From Pseudoxanthomonas sp. (lineage in GTDB: Bacteria > Pseudomonadota > Gammaproteobacteria > Xanthomonadales > Xanthomonadaceae), in assembly GCF_027498035.1 (NCBI RefSeq), contig NZ_CP114978.1, forward strand, positions 1,550,001 through 1,614,000: a stretch of DNA of 64,000 nucleotides, in the 5' to 3' direction. Positions 15,486 through 25,818 of the stretch are shown here, one piece after another. Under the pieces are notes generated by a model. It had not been told where the DNA came from and ran no database searches. It saw only the letters and a program-made list of their open reading frames with translations. The translations under genes and the position numbers were made by a program. Position 1 is the stretch's first letter. Every line of letters starts with the position of its first letter.

Positions 15486-16546
15486 GTGTCCGGCGCGATA
15501 ATCGCGTCGCGCAACGGCATGTCCCCGGGATGCCAGGTGCGGGACCAGACCGCGCCGATCAGCCGCTTGAATCCCGACACACCTGAGATCGGCAGCGGCG
15601 GGTGGAGCTGTTCCGGCATGATCGCCTGCCAGCCGCCATCGTGCTGTGTGGCCACCGCGAAGTTGAAGGTGTAGTCCGGGTCCAGCCCCATGCGCAGATC
15701 CGACAGCACCAGTCGCTGGTCCTGCACCTGTGCGCGCATGAACCCATGGTTGAACCAGTCCAGGCGCGTGACCGCGGGAATGCCGGTCGCCTTGGCCTGG
15801 GCCAGCGCCTGGGTATTGGACGGATGCCCCTGGAACACCATTGGACCGTCATCGAACACCGAACGCTCGCCATCCACATAGCCGTCGGGCGTCATCGCCA
15901 CCACCCGCCACAGCAAGGTGCTGAACGGCATCGGCGTGGAAAAGCGCGGCGCATGCGCCAGCCCCATCGCAGCCAGCGCGCGGCCAGCCTCACGATCCAC
16001 CAGCGCCTTGGACACCAGCGAACCGGCCAGCACGCATGCGGCCAGGCCCAGGCCGATGATGGCGCCACGTCGCCCCCAGCGCTTGTCCGGCACGCACCAG
16101 GCAACGATGCAGCCCAGCAGCAGCCACAGGGCGAAAGACGGCTCGATGATGAAGAAGGTGGACCACATCGCCGGTCGTACATCGAGCGGCCACAGCAGCG
16201 AGGTGCCGTAGACGGTGCAGGCATCCATCAACGGATGGCTGAGCAGGCAGGCCTGGATCAGCCAGAACCAGCGCACCGGTGCTGCATTCACGCGCTTGCC
16301 GCGCACCCGGCATATCCACCAGACGAGCCAGCCAATCAGCGGCAGCAGGAAGACCGAATGCAGGAAGCTGCGGTGCCAGGTCATCAACTGCACCGGGTCG
16401 TGGGTGAACAGCGGCAGCAGGAGCACGTCGAAGTCCGGCACGGTATTGAGCGCCGCGCCGGCCAGGATGGCGGCACGGCGCTGGCCGGCAGGTGCGAGCG
16501 CGGCGCCGATGGCGCCACCGAGAACCAGATGTGTCAGGGAATCCAT
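15431..16546 (-). CDS. YdjM/DUF457 membrane-bound metal-dependent hydrolase
   Basis: A 371-residue inner-membrane protein of the YdjM (PF04307) family. The start MDSLTHLVLGGAIGAAL and the motifs NTVPDFDVLLLPL, WHRSFLHSVFLLP and HPLMDACTVYGT carry the His/Asp residues that suggest metal binding. Four to five helices lie in the first 190 residues, followed by a periplasmic domain of about 170 residues. Family members are LexA-regulated or stress-linked in some species; the substrate is not known. Its C-terminal codons lie antisense to the dusB tail (15431-15485). Confidence 0.85.
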   Translation of the reverse strand: MDSLTHLVLGGAIGAALAPAGQRRAAILAGAALNTVPDFDVLLLPLFTHDPVQLMTWHRSFLHSVFLLPLIGWLVWWICRVRGKRVNAAPVRWFWLIQACLLSHPLMDACTVYGTSLLWPLDVRPAMWSTFFIIEPSFALWLLLGCIVAWCVPDKRWGRRGAIIGLGLAACVLAGSLVSKALVDREAGRALAAMGLAHAPRFSTPMPFSTLLWRVVAMTPDGYVDGERSVFDDGPMVFQGHPSNTQALAQAKATGIPAVTRLDWFNHGFMRAQVQDQRLVLSDLRMGLDPDYTFNFAVATQHDGGWQAIMPEQLHPPLPISGVSGFKRLIGAVWSRTWHPGDMPLRDAIIAPDTQAAAANPDGTPASSASK

Positions 16547-16669
16547 GGGTGCCGATGCTAGCAGCGGCCGCGCCCGGCCCGGCCATGCAGGACATCAGCA
16601 CCACCTACGCGGCATGGCAGGCGCGTCAACGGATATGGAATCCCGTCGACCCGCCGGCCGGGCATCGCC

Positions 16670-17464
16670 TCACGCCGCGCGAGGCAGGTTCGTGTCCGGC
16701 ACCAGCTGCAGGCGTGCCGGCAACTCGCTCAGCACCTGGCCGGTATGCGAGAGCAATTGCAGCGATCCATCGGCTGCCTCGCACAACGCGGTCAGGCTTT
16801 CGACCCAGTCGCCATCGTTGGCATAGATCAGCCCGTCCTGGCGGATCAGCGCGGCACGATGGATATGCCCGCAGACGATGCCGTCCAACCCGCGCGTGCG
16901 CACATCGTCCAACCCGGCATGCACGAAGCGGGCGATATAACGCTCGGCCGCGGTGCTCTTGCGCTTGAGGTATTCGGCCAGCGACCAGTAGCGCAGGCCG
17001 AAGCGACGGCGCAGGCGATTGACCAGCTTGTTGCCGGTGAGGATGCGGTAATACAGCCAATCGCCGAACTGCTCCTGCAGCCCGCCGAAATGGGTCACCG
17101 CATCGTATTCGTCGCCGTGCACCACCAGCAGGCGACGGCCATCGGCGGTGCTGTGGATCACCCGGCGACGCACCTGCATCGCCGGCAGCATCAACCCGCA
17201 GAAACGGCGCGCGGCGCGGTCATGGTTGCCCGGCACGTAGATCAGCTCGGTGCCATTGCGTGCGAGCGCATGCAGCGCCTCGACCACCCGCTGGTGCGCG
17301 GCGTCCCAGCGCGCGCGACGCTGCGACATCCACCACAGGTCGACGATGTCGCCCACCAGGTACAGCTGCCGGCACTTCACCCGGCCCAGGAAATCGGCGA
17401 ACTCCGCCGCGTGGCAATGCGTGGAGCCCAGATGCACATCCGAAACGAAGATCGCGCGGTTCAT
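16670..17464 (-). CDS. LpxH-like metallophosphoesterase
   Basis: A 264-residue calcineurin-type phosphoesterase. The two-metal site is complete: D9-x-H11 in FVSDVHLG, D39 in VGDIVDLWW, N80-H81 in PGNHD, then VVHGDEYD and VCGHIHRA. It belongs to the branch often annotated as UDP-2,3-diacylglucosamine diphosphatase (LpxH2-like), but many members are not the essential lipid A enzyme. Its ATG overlaps the stop of the upstream acyltransferase by four bases (ATGA), so the two products probably act in one lipid pathway. Substrate is not proven by sequence. Confidence 0.82.
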   Translation of the reverse strand: MNRAIFVSDVHLGSTHCHAAEFADFLGRVKCRQLYLVGDIVDLWWMSQRRARWDAAHQRVVEALHALARNGTELIYVPGNHDRAARRFCGLMLPAMQVRRRVIHSTADGRRLLVVHGDEYDAVTHFGGLQEQFGDWLYYRILTGNKLVNRLRRRFGLRYWSLAEYLKRKSTAAERYIARFVHAGLDDVRTRGLDGIVCGHIHRAALIRQDGLIYANDGDWVESLTALCEAADGSLQLLSHTGQVLSELPARLQLVPDTNLPRAA

Positions 17465-19167
17465 GCTGCCTCCTGCTGGTGGATGCCCAGGTAACGCTCA
17501 CGCTTGCGCGCGTGCATGCGCGCGAGGTCCAGTTCGATCAGGCCATCGACGCAGCCGGCGAAATCCGCATCGACGCCGAAGGCCAGGAAGCGCGCACCGC
17601 CCGGTTCGCAAAGATCCGTGTACTGGCGGAATAGCATCGGCAGTTGCGCGCCCAGCGCATCCAGGTTGCCGCGCAACACCGCGAACGCAGTGGCCGCGTC
17701 CATCGCCTCGAACTGCGGCGGCGCATCGGTGAAACCGAATGGCTTGCGCGCCGTCGCATTCGCACCGTCCTGTCCGTGAAACTGCTGGTAGTAGGCGACG
17801 ATCTGTTCGCGCGCCGCGCATGGCAACGCCGCGCTGATCGACACCGCGCCAAACAGGTAGCGCACCTGCGGATGGCGGGCGAGATACGCGCCGATGCCCT
17901 GCCACAGCTGGTCGATGCTGCGGCTGTTCCAGTAGGCCGGCGTCACGAAACTGCGGCCCAGCTCCATGCCTTGCGCGATGCGCGGCAGCGCGCCTTCGGA
18001 CCAGTCGAACAGCGATGCGGTGTACAGCCCTGGCAGGCCGCGCTCGGCCAGCACCTGCGCGCCGCGCGCGACGCGATACGCACCAGCGACCGCACCGGCG
18101 GGCGCGTCCCACAGCACGATGTGGTCGTACCAGGTGTCGTAGTCGTCCAGGTCCAGCGCGCGCCCGGTGCCCTCGCCCACCTGGCGGAAGGTGAGTTCGC
18201 GCAGCCGCCCGATCTCGCGCAACAGGGGCGAGTCGGCGTCCAGCCGTCCGGCGATGATCGTGCGGCCGTCGCGCGTGCTGCCCAACGTCGGCAGCTTCGC
18301 GACCGCAGCCCGTAACGCGGCCTCTGGAACGGCATCGATCAGCGGCGTGGCCGCGCGGCCCTGCGCATCCGCACGCCGCCCCAGCGCATACAGCGCACGG
18401 CGCAGTTGGCGGATCGCAGTGGCATCGTTCTCGCTGGCGTCGAGTACGCGCGCGTGGCCGACATGCAGCCTCAGCGGCTGCTGGCGGCGGGCGAACATCT
18501 CGCGCGGCAGCAGCGCGGTGCCGACCGGCTTGAACACTGCCGAGGCGCCGTAGAACAAGGCCGAATTGCGTGCTTCCACGCGCACCGGCAGCACCGGAGC
18601 ACCAGCGGCGCGGGCGAACCGGGCAAAGCCGGCACGCCAGCGTCCATCGCGCACGCCCAATGGGTGCAGTCGCGACACTTCGCCTGCCGGGAATACGATC
18701 ACGCACTCACCCGCCGCCAGCGCGGTACGTACCGCGCGCAGGCTGCCAGCGTCAGCCTGGCCGCCCAGCACGCGCACCGGCAGCAGCAGTGGCTTGAGCG
18801 GTTCGATATGGGCCAGCAGGTGGTTGGCGATGATGCGCACGTCGCGCCGGACCTGGCCGATCAACCCCAGCAGGGCGATGGCATCGCGTGCGCCGGACGG
18901 ATGGTTGGCCACCACCAGTAGCGATCCAGTCGCAGGGATCCGGGCCAAGGCCTGCGGGCTCCCCTGCCGATCCAGTTGCAGGAAACCATGCGAGGCCGAA
19001 ACGAAATCCCAGGGCCCCATGCCCATGCTTTCACGGACGAAGGCCTGGGCCTGGTCGATCCCCGACCAGGCCCCCCAGCGCCGCAGCAATGGGCGCGTCA
19101 GCGCGCCGCGGCGCCCGCCGAACCAGCGCGGGTAACGTTCGATGAGGGTGTCTTCCAGAGGTCGCAT
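17461..19167 (-). CDS. Two-domain acyltransferase (PlsC-like plus OlsB-like), OlsF candidate
   Basis: A 568-residue fusion. Residues about 60-260 form a glycerolipid acyltransferase of the hemolysin-like group: VVANHPSGARDAI (H89 to D95) and FPAGEVSRLHPLG. Residues about 300-550 form an N-acyltransferase of the OlsB/GNAT group, with GAYRVARG, GMELGRSFVTPAYWNSR and ARHPQVRYLFGAVSIS. This order matches OlsF, the bifunctional ornithine-lipid synthase described in Serratia, which adds both acyl groups to ornithine. The ATG at 19167 (MRPLEDTLIERYP) is preferred over an in-frame site at 19230. It is coupled to the phosphoesterase downstream. Ornithine-lipid synthesis is inference; other aminolipids are possible. 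Confidence 0.8.
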   Translation of the reverse strand: MRPLEDTLIERYPRWFGGRRGALTRPLLRRWGAWSGIDQAQAFVRESMGMGPWDFVSASHGFLQLDRQGSPQALARIPATGSLLVVANHPSGARDAIALLGLIGQVRRDVRIIANHLLAHIEPLKPLLLPVRVLGGQADAGSLRAVRTALAAGECVIVFPAGEVSRLHPLGVRDGRWRAGFARFARAAGAPVLPVRVEARNSALFYGASAVFKPVGTALLPREMFARRQQPLRLHVGHARVLDASENDATAIRQLRRALYALGRRADAQGRAATPLIDAVPEAALRAAVAKLPTLGSTRDGRTIIAGRLDADSPLLREIGRLRELTFRQVGEGTGRALDLDDYDTWYDHIVLWDAPAGAVAGAYRVARGAQVLAERGLPGLYTASLFDWSEGALPRIAQGMELGRSFVTPAYWNSRSIDQLWQGIGAYLARHPQVRYLFGAVSISAALPCAAREQIVAYYQQFHGQDGANATARKPFGFTDAPPQFEAMDAATAFAVLRGNLDALGAQLPMLFRQYTDLCEPGGARFLAFGVDADFAGCVDGLIELDLARMHARKRERYLGIHQQEAA

Positions 19168-19405
19168 GGCGGGCCTGACAAGGCAGCGGCTGTCTGGAAC
19201 GCCAGTCTTGGCATCGGCCGCGACAGCCACGTGTCACTGCCACGGCAGCGCGATGACAGCGCGGCCAAGGCGGGTTCGCCGTCCTGTCACGGAAACGACC
19301 CAAAGTGACGCCACGACAACGGTCGGCGCGCCACCATGCGCCGACCGGCCCACGCGTGTATCATGCGCGGCCATCTTTTCATCCGCATCAAGGGATATAA
19401 GCCTG

Positions 19406-20617
<1,212 letters not shown>

Positions 20618-20644
20618 ATCGCTCCAGCTGCGGGTCGCATCAAC

Positions 20645-20675
20645 AGAAAGGCCGCTGAAAAGCGGCCTTTCTGCA
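20645..20675 (+). terminator. Rho-independent terminator of metK
   Basis: A perfect 12-bp stem (AGAAAGGCCGCT and its complement) with a GAAA tetraloop, 27 bases past the metK stop. The 3' arm ends in TTTCT. Confidence 0.9.
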
Positions 20676-20727
20676 TCCTGGGTTGCCGCTCGCAAGCGAG
20701 GGCCTGTGCGGAGCCTGGGAAGCGCCA

Positions 20728-20802
20728 TTCCCGCGAACGCGGGAACCGCGCGGCCTTCAGTATGAGCGCAGCCAAGTCGCTGGGCTCCCGCATTCGCGGG
20801 AG
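20728..20802. repeat. Pair of short palindromes, REP-like
   Basis: Two hairpins, TTCCCGC-GAAC-GCGGGAA (20728-20745) and CTCCCGC-ATTC-GCGGGAG (20785-20802), stand 39 bases apart in the gap between metK and the ABC-F gene. The second is followed by TGACGGCGACC. CCCGC-N4-GCGGG hairpins of this kind are scattered through xanthomonad genomes as REP-like elements. Confidence 0.65.
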
Positions 20803-20909
20803 TGACGGCGACCAATTGATCGGCGATGTGTCACGTCCGGCGGCAGCCAGCCGGAAACGGATCAGCCACGTCGCCCGGGCGCGCTTCGCTGACCCGGGCT
20901 ACAGCCAAC

Positions 20910-22772
20910 TCAGGCCGCGTCGTCGTACAGCGCCATCCACGCGGCCTCGGCCTTGGCCAGGTCGGCAGCGGTCATGTCGCGCTGGCGCCCCAGGTCGATC
21001 AGCGCACTGCCCTTGGCGGCATTGGCCGGGTCGGCCAGCTGCGCGTCGATCCCGGCCAGCGCGGCTTCCAGCTCGGCCATCTTTTCCTCGGCGGCCTTGA
21101 GCTTGTGCGGATTCGGCGGTTTCTTCTGCGTAATCGGCTTGGTCGGCGGCGGCGGTGTGGGCGCGGCGGCCGCCATCTTCTGCTTGGTGCCCTGCGCATT
21201 GGGACGACTGCGCAACCACGCGGCGTATTCGTCCAGGTCACCCGCGAACGGCTCGACCACGCCATCGGCCACGCGCCAGAAGGTGTCGCAGACCAGGCCA
21301 ATCAGATGGCGGTCATGGCTGACCATCACGATCGCGCCTTCGAAGATGCTCAGCGCTTCGGCCAGCGCCTCGCGCATTTCCAGGTCAAGGTGGTTGGTCG
21401 GTTCGTCGAGCAGCAGCACGTTGGGCTGCTGCCAGGCGATCAATGCCAGCGCCAGGCGCGCGCGCTCGCCGCCGGAGAAACCGTCGACCACTTCAAACGC
21501 GCGGTCGCCCGGGAAATTCCACTTGCCCAGGAAATCGCGGAACGATTGCGTGGACGCATCCGGCGAGATCTCGCGGAAATGGTCGATCGGCGACTGGCCT
21601 TCATGCAGCGATTCCACCGTGTGCTGGGCGAAGTAACCGATGCGCAGGTCCGGGTGCGCACTGCGCTCGCCCTTCACCGGCTGCAGCTCGCCAACCAGCG
21701 TTTTCACCAGCGTCGACTTACCCGCGCCGTTCGGACCAAGCAGGCCGATGCGGTCGCCCGCCTCCAGGCCGAAGCCGACGTCGTGCAGGATCACCGCGTC
21801 ATCGCCGTAACCGCAATCGGCATGGTTCAGGCGGATCAGCGAATACGGCAGGCGGGCCGGCTCGGAGAACTCGATGCGGAACTCGCGCTCGGCGCGCACC
21901 GCCTCGGTGCCCGCCATCTTGGCCAGGCGCTTGATCCGGCTCTGGGCCTGGCTGGCCTTGCTGGCCTGCGCCTTGAAGCGATCAATGAAGGACTGCAGAT
22001 GCGCGCGTTCGGCCTCGGCCTTCTCGTGCTGGATCTGCTGCTGGCGCAGGTGCTCGGTGCGCTGGCGTTCGAAGTCGGTGTAACCGCCGACGTAGAGCTT
22101 CGCGCCGCCGCCGTGCAGGTGCAGCGTATGGGTGGCGACGTTGTCCAGGAACTCGCGGTCATGCGAGATCAGCAGCAACGTACCCGGGTATTTCAGCAAC
22201 CACTGTTCCAGCCAGAACACCGCATCCAGGTCCAAGTGGTTGGTCGGTTCGTCAAGCAGCAGCAGGTCGCTGGGCATCATCAGCGCGCGCGCGAGGTTCA
22301 GGCGCACGCGCCAGCCGCCGGAGAAATCCTTGACCGCGCGGCTGTGGGTTTCGGGTGGGAAGCCCAGGCCGTGCAGCAGCTTGCCGGCACGCGCCTGGGC
22401 GTCGTAACCACCAACCTCTTCCATGCGGATATGCACGGCAGCCACCGCTTCCCAGTCCTCGCGTGCAACCGCATCGGCTTCGGCAGCCAGCACTTCGGCC
22501 ACTTCGGTATCGCCACCCAGGACGAAATCCAGGGCTGGGTCGGGTAGCGCCGGGGTTTCCTGCGCCACGCTGGCGGTGCGCACCTTGCCCGGCAGCTCGA
22601 CATCGCCCTTGTCGGCTTCCAGCTCGCCTTTCACGGCCGCGAACAGGCTGGATTTACCGGTGCCGTTGCGGCCCACCACACCGACGCGGTAGCCGGCGTG
22701 CATGGTCAGGTCGACGTTGGACAACAGGAGGCGTTCGCCGCGGCGAAGGGCGAAGTTACGGAGCGAAATCAC
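20910..22772 (-). CDS. ABC-F family ATPase (YheS/Uup-like)
   Basis: A 620-residue soluble protein with two ABC cassettes and no membrane domain, the ABC-F translation-factor type. Walker A motifs are GRNGTGKS (34-41) and GPNGAGKS; both signatures are seen as FSGGWRVRLNLA and FSGGERARLALA; both Walker B parts read LLLDEPTNHLDL. A P-site interaction linker rich in Arg/Gln/Glu joins the cassettes, and the C-terminal coiled coil starts KLKAAEEKMAELEAAL. The likely start is GTG at 22772 (MISLRNFALRRGERLLL), as in relatives; an upstream extension to 22985 is non-coding in composition. Such proteins relieve ribosome stalling. Confidence 0.93.
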   Translation of the reverse strand: MISLRNFALRRGERLLLSNVDLTMHAGYRVGVVGRNGTGKSSLFAAVKGELEADKGDVELPGKVRTASVAQETPALPDPALDFVLGGDTEVAEVLAAEADAVAREDWEAVAAVHIRMEEVGGYDAQARAGKLLHGLGFPPETHSRAVKDFSGGWRVRLNLARALMMPSDLLLLDEPTNHLDLDAVFWLEQWLLKYPGTLLLISHDREFLDNVATHTLHLHGGGAKLYVGGYTDFERQRTEHLRQQQIQHEKAEAERAHLQSFIDRFKAQASKASQAQSRIKRLAKMAGTEAVRAEREFRIEFSEPARLPYSLIRLNHADCGYGDDAVILHDVGFGLEAGDRIGLLGPNGAGKSTLVKTLVGELQPVKGERSAHPDLRIGYFAQHTVESLHEGQSPIDHFREISPDASTQSFRDFLGKWNFPGDRAFEVVDGFSGGERARLALALIAWQQPNVLLLDEPTNHLDLEMREALAEALSIFEGAIVMVSHDRHLIGLVCDTFWRVADGVVEPFAGDLDEYAAWLRSRPNAQGTKQKMAAAAPTPPPPTKPITQKKPPNPHKLKAAEEKMAELEAALAGIDAQLADPANAAKGSALIDLGRQRDMTAADLAKAEAAWMALYDDAA

Positions 22773-23216
22773 GGGAAGGTCCGATGCAACGAGGGGTGGC
22801 TGGCGCCAGGCCGCGCAGTGTACCAGCGCGATCCAAATCCACCTGGTGCGGGCTGGTGGTGGACCGGATGCACGGCGCGGCCATTCCAGGGAATCTGCAC
22901 TCTCACTCAGCCGCGGGAAGCACGGTGCGAGGGCAACCAATGACGGCAGCCCGCGCATCGGCAAGACAAGCGCCCTGCCCCGCACGCCCCATTGAAGGGA
23001 ACTGCAAACGTTTCACGCAACTCCGCGACACCATCGCATGGCGCCACAGCCACCGCGCGTCATAACGGAATGTCATGATGACACGTCAATAGTTATAACT
23101 GAAAGTAATGACAAGCGCCTTTGCCTTAACGAATACTTGACGAACACCTCGGCCAGGGCGTGCGTACAAGCCCATCCTGCCGGCCAGGTGCCCCACCGTT
23201 GCCGGAGTCCGCTTCC
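22773..23216. other. 444-bp divergent intergenic region
   Basis: Separates the ABC-F gene from the first TonB receptor. The only clear signals are the two palindromes at 23071-23100. The remainder shows no gene; short frames are out of phase with local codon bias. Confidence 0.6.
23071..23100 (+). promoter_or_regulatory. Twin palindromes upstream of a TonB receptor
   Basis: TGTCATGATGACA (23071-23083, a perfect 13-base palindrome with odd centre) is followed seven bases later by AGTTATAACT (23091-23100, perfect). TATAAC inside the second could serve as a -10 element, which would put the first palindrome over the -35. They lie about 117-146 bases before the receptor start. Operator function is inference. 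Confidence 0.5.
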
Positions 23217-25604
23217 ATGATTCGCTCGCAGTCCCAGCTCGCCATTGCCATCGTCCTCGCGCTGTCCACCAGCGCCGTCCACGCACAGGACGCTACTTCT
23301 TCGCAGAAAACAGCCAGCACGCTCGATACGGTGATCGTCACCGGCACCCATGTTGCCAATCGCACCGTGGCCGAATCGCAGTCGGCGATCGACATCATCA
23401 CGCCCGAGACCCTGCAGGCCACCGGGACGACCGAGCTGGCGACGGCGCTGTCGCGCGCCCTGCCCTCACTGAACTTCCCGCGTCCGGCGCTGGTGGACGG
23501 CACCAGCGGTGTGCGCCCGGCGCAGCTGCGTGGCCTGTCGCCCGACCAGGTGCTGGTGCTGGTCAACGGCAAGCGCTATCACCCTTCGGCGGCGATCAAC
23601 CTCAACGGCAGCATCGGCCGTGGCTCCTCTGCGGTGGATCTCAACAGCATCCCGGTCGCCGCCATCGAGCGCGTGGAAGTGCTGCGTGATGGCGCATCAG
23701 CCCAGTACGGCTCCGATGCCATCGCCGGTGTGATCAACATCGTGCTCAAGGGTTCGGGCAAGGGCGGCAGCCTGGCCGTGAACTACGGTGGATATTCCGC
23801 GGGCGATGGCGAGCAGTTCCAGCTCTCCGGCGACACGGGCGTTGAATTCGGCAACGGCCGAGGCAGCCTGCACGTGGCCGGACAGGTCGGCAACCAGGAT
23901 GCGACCAACCGGTCCGGCGCCTATGCGGGCACCACGCCCAATACTGGCAATTACCCGGCCGTCGGCGAGAAAGCCTTCATCATCGGCGACCCCAAGGTGG
24001 ATGCAGGCGCGGTCTCGGCCAACGCCAGCTTTGACTTCACCAACAACATCACCGGCTACGCCACGGCGATCCTCAGCAACCGCGACATCGATTCGTACGC
24101 GTTCTACCGTTCGCCCAACCACAACAGCCAGACCGCGCTGCTGGCGCAGTTCTATCCGGACGGCTACGTTCCGGTGATCAACCAGTATTCCAAGGACCGC
24201 TCATTCCTGGCTGGCGTGAAGGGTTCCACCGACGGCGGCTTCACCTGGGATGTCAGCTACAACTACGGCTACAACAAGATCGATTACTACACCCGCAACT
24301 CGATCAACTACTCACTGGGCACTGACAGCCCGACCAGCTTCTACGATGGTGCACTGGAGTACACCCAGAACATCTTCAACGCCGATTTCACCCAGTCGCT
24401 GGACTGGGGCTTGGCCTATCCGGTGACCTGGTCCTTCGGCACCGAATACCGCCAGGAAAAATGGAACCAATCGCCTGGCGAGGTAGCGTCCTATACCGGT
24501 AGCGGTGCGCAGGGCTTCATCGGCTTCACCGCGGCCAACGCCGTGCACGCCGACCGCCACAATTACGCGTTCTACACTGGCCTGGAAGCTGACATCACCG
24601 ACAAGTTCTCCGCAGGCCTGACCGGCCGCTTCGAGGATTATTCGGACTTCGGCAGCAAGGTCTCGGGCAAGTTGTCGGCGCGCTATGCCTTCACCGACCG
24701 GATCGCGCTGCGCGCCACCGCGTCCAACGGCTTCCGTGCACCGTCGCTGGCCCAGCAGAGCTTCCAGGCCATTTCCAGCACGGTGACCAATGGCATCTTC
24801 TACCAGAGCGGCACGTTCCCGGCCAACAGCGCCGTGGCGCAGGCCCTGGGGGCCACGCCGCTCAAGGCCGAAACCTCCATCAACTACAGCGTGGGCCTGG
24901 TCCTGCAGCCGACCGACCAGTTCTCGCTGACGGTGGACGCCTACCAGATCAAGATCGATGATCGCATCCTGCTGTCTTCCAACATCACCACCACCACCGC
25001 CGCGCAGGCGTTGCTGGCCAGCCTGGGCCAGGACCAGGTGACCCAGTTCCGGTATTTCACCAACGCTGCAGATACACGCACCCGCGGCGTGGACGTCGTG
25101 GGCACGTACGCGATCCCGTTCGCCGCCAGCGGCCTGGACCTGACCGCCAGCTACAGCTATGGCAAGACCGAGGTGACCAGCCTGGACGCTTCGCCGAGCG
25201 TGCTGACCGACCTGGGCATCACCACCAGCCTGATCGGCCGTGACGAAATCGGCCGCCTGGAAGACAGCTTCCCCAAGAGCAAGGCGATCCTTGGCGGCAC
25301 CTGGCATTCGGATCACTGGAGCCTGGGCCTGACTGGCACCCGCTACGGCAGCGTCACCGTGCGTAGTTCGACCACGCCAGCCAACGACCAGACCTACGCG
25401 GCCAAGTGGCTGGTCGACCTGACTGCCAGCTACAAGCCGACCAGCCAGTGGACGCTGACCCTGGGTGTGGACAATGTGTTCGACACGTATCCGGACAAGA
25501 ACTGGTACGTGAACTCCACCAGCGGCGTATTCCCTTACAGCAACTACTCGCCGTTCGGCTTCAACGGCGCCTATGCCTACGGCAAGGTGGCCTACACCTG
25601 GTAA
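23217..25604 (+). CDS. TonB-dependent receptor (paralogue of the one at 44562)
   Basis: A 795-residue outer-membrane receptor. The ATG at 23217 opens a signal peptide (MIRSQSQLAIAIVLALSTS, ending AVHAQ). The plug begins LDTVIVTGTHVANRTVAESQ split as LDTVIVTGT, then GLSPDQVLVLVNGKRYH and VEVLRDGASAQYGSDAIAGV, the classic plug signatures. The rest is a 22-strand barrel ending in aromatic YGKVAYTW. Strong resemblance to the receptor at 44562 along the plug marks them as paralogues; both belong to the group often linked to carbohydrate or peptide uptake rather than siderophores. The substrate is unknown. A terminator follows. Confidence 0.92.
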   Translation: MIRSQSQLAIAIVLALSTSAVHAQDATSSQKTASTLDTVIVTGTHVANRTVAESQSAIDIITPETLQATGTTELATALSRALPSLNFPRPALVDGTSGVRPAQLRGLSPDQVLVLVNGKRYHPSAAINLNGSIGRGSSAVDLNSIPVAAIERVEVLRDGASAQYGSDAIAGVINIVLKGSGKGGSLAVNYGGYSAGDGEQFQLSGDTGVEFGNGRGSLHVAGQVGNQDATNRSGAYAGTTPNTGNYPAVGEKAFIIGDPKVDAGAVSANASFDFTNNITGYATAILSNRDIDSYAFYRSPNHNSQTALLAQFYPDGYVPVINQYSKDRSFLAGVKGSTDGGFTWDVSYNYGYNKIDYYTRNSINYSLGTDSPTSFYDGALEYTQNIFNADFTQSLDWGLAYPVTWSFGTEYRQEKWNQSPGEVASYTGSGAQGFIGFTAANAVHADRHNYAFYTGLEADITDKFSAGLTGRFEDYSDFGSKVSGKLSARYAFTDRIALRATASNGFRAPSLAQQSFQAISSTVTNGIFYQSGTFPANSAVAQALGATPLKAETSINYSVGLVLQPTDQFSLTVDAYQIKIDDRILLSSNITTTTAAQALLASLGQDQVTQFRYFTNAADTRTRGVDVVGTYAIPFAASGLDLTASYSYGKTEVTSLDASPSVLTDLGITTSLIGRDEIGRLEDSFPKSKAILGGTWHSDHWSLGLTGTRYGSVTVRSSTTPANDQTYAAKWLVDLTASYKPTSQWTLTLGVDNVFDTYPDKNWYVNSTSGVFPYSNYSPFGFNGAYAYGKVAYTW

Positions 25605-25627
25605 GCCGTCGCCACATGCTCCACCTA

Positions 25628-25660
25628 CAGAACCCCGGCCCCTTGCCGGGGTTCTGCTTT
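25628..25660 (+). terminator. Rho-independent terminator of the TonB receptor
   Basis: A perfect 12-bp stem (CAGAACCCCGGC and its complement) with a five-base loop, ending in GCTTT, 23 bases past the receptor stop. Confidence 0.85.
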
Positions 25661-25705
25661 GTGGGGAAGGCCCCATCGCAACGACGGTTGTCGGATGGAT
25701 CTTGT

Positions 25706-25818
25706 GTAGAGCGGAGCTTGTGGCAATCCCCTTTTTGGGACTCCGCTGCCTTTCGGACAGATCCTCGGGAAGGCCACAGCAGAGCCCCAAGACGGAATTG
25801 CCACAAGCTCCGCTCTAC
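25706..25818. repeat. GTAG-type palindromic repeat doublet
   Basis: Perfect 22-base arms at 25706-25727 (GTAGAGCGGAGCTTG...) and 25797-25818 (...CAAGCTCCGCTCTAC) face each other across 69 bases. Arms beginning GTAG and spelling the same GGAGCTTG core occur again at 39652-39724 and 54561-54655. This fits the GTAG (SMAG) REP family described in Stenotrophomonas maltophilia. Confidence 0.85.

Noticed and set aside
19168..19405. SAM riboswitch before metK
   Set aside because: I could not find the conserved core of any SAM aptamer class; a covariance-model scan would settle it.
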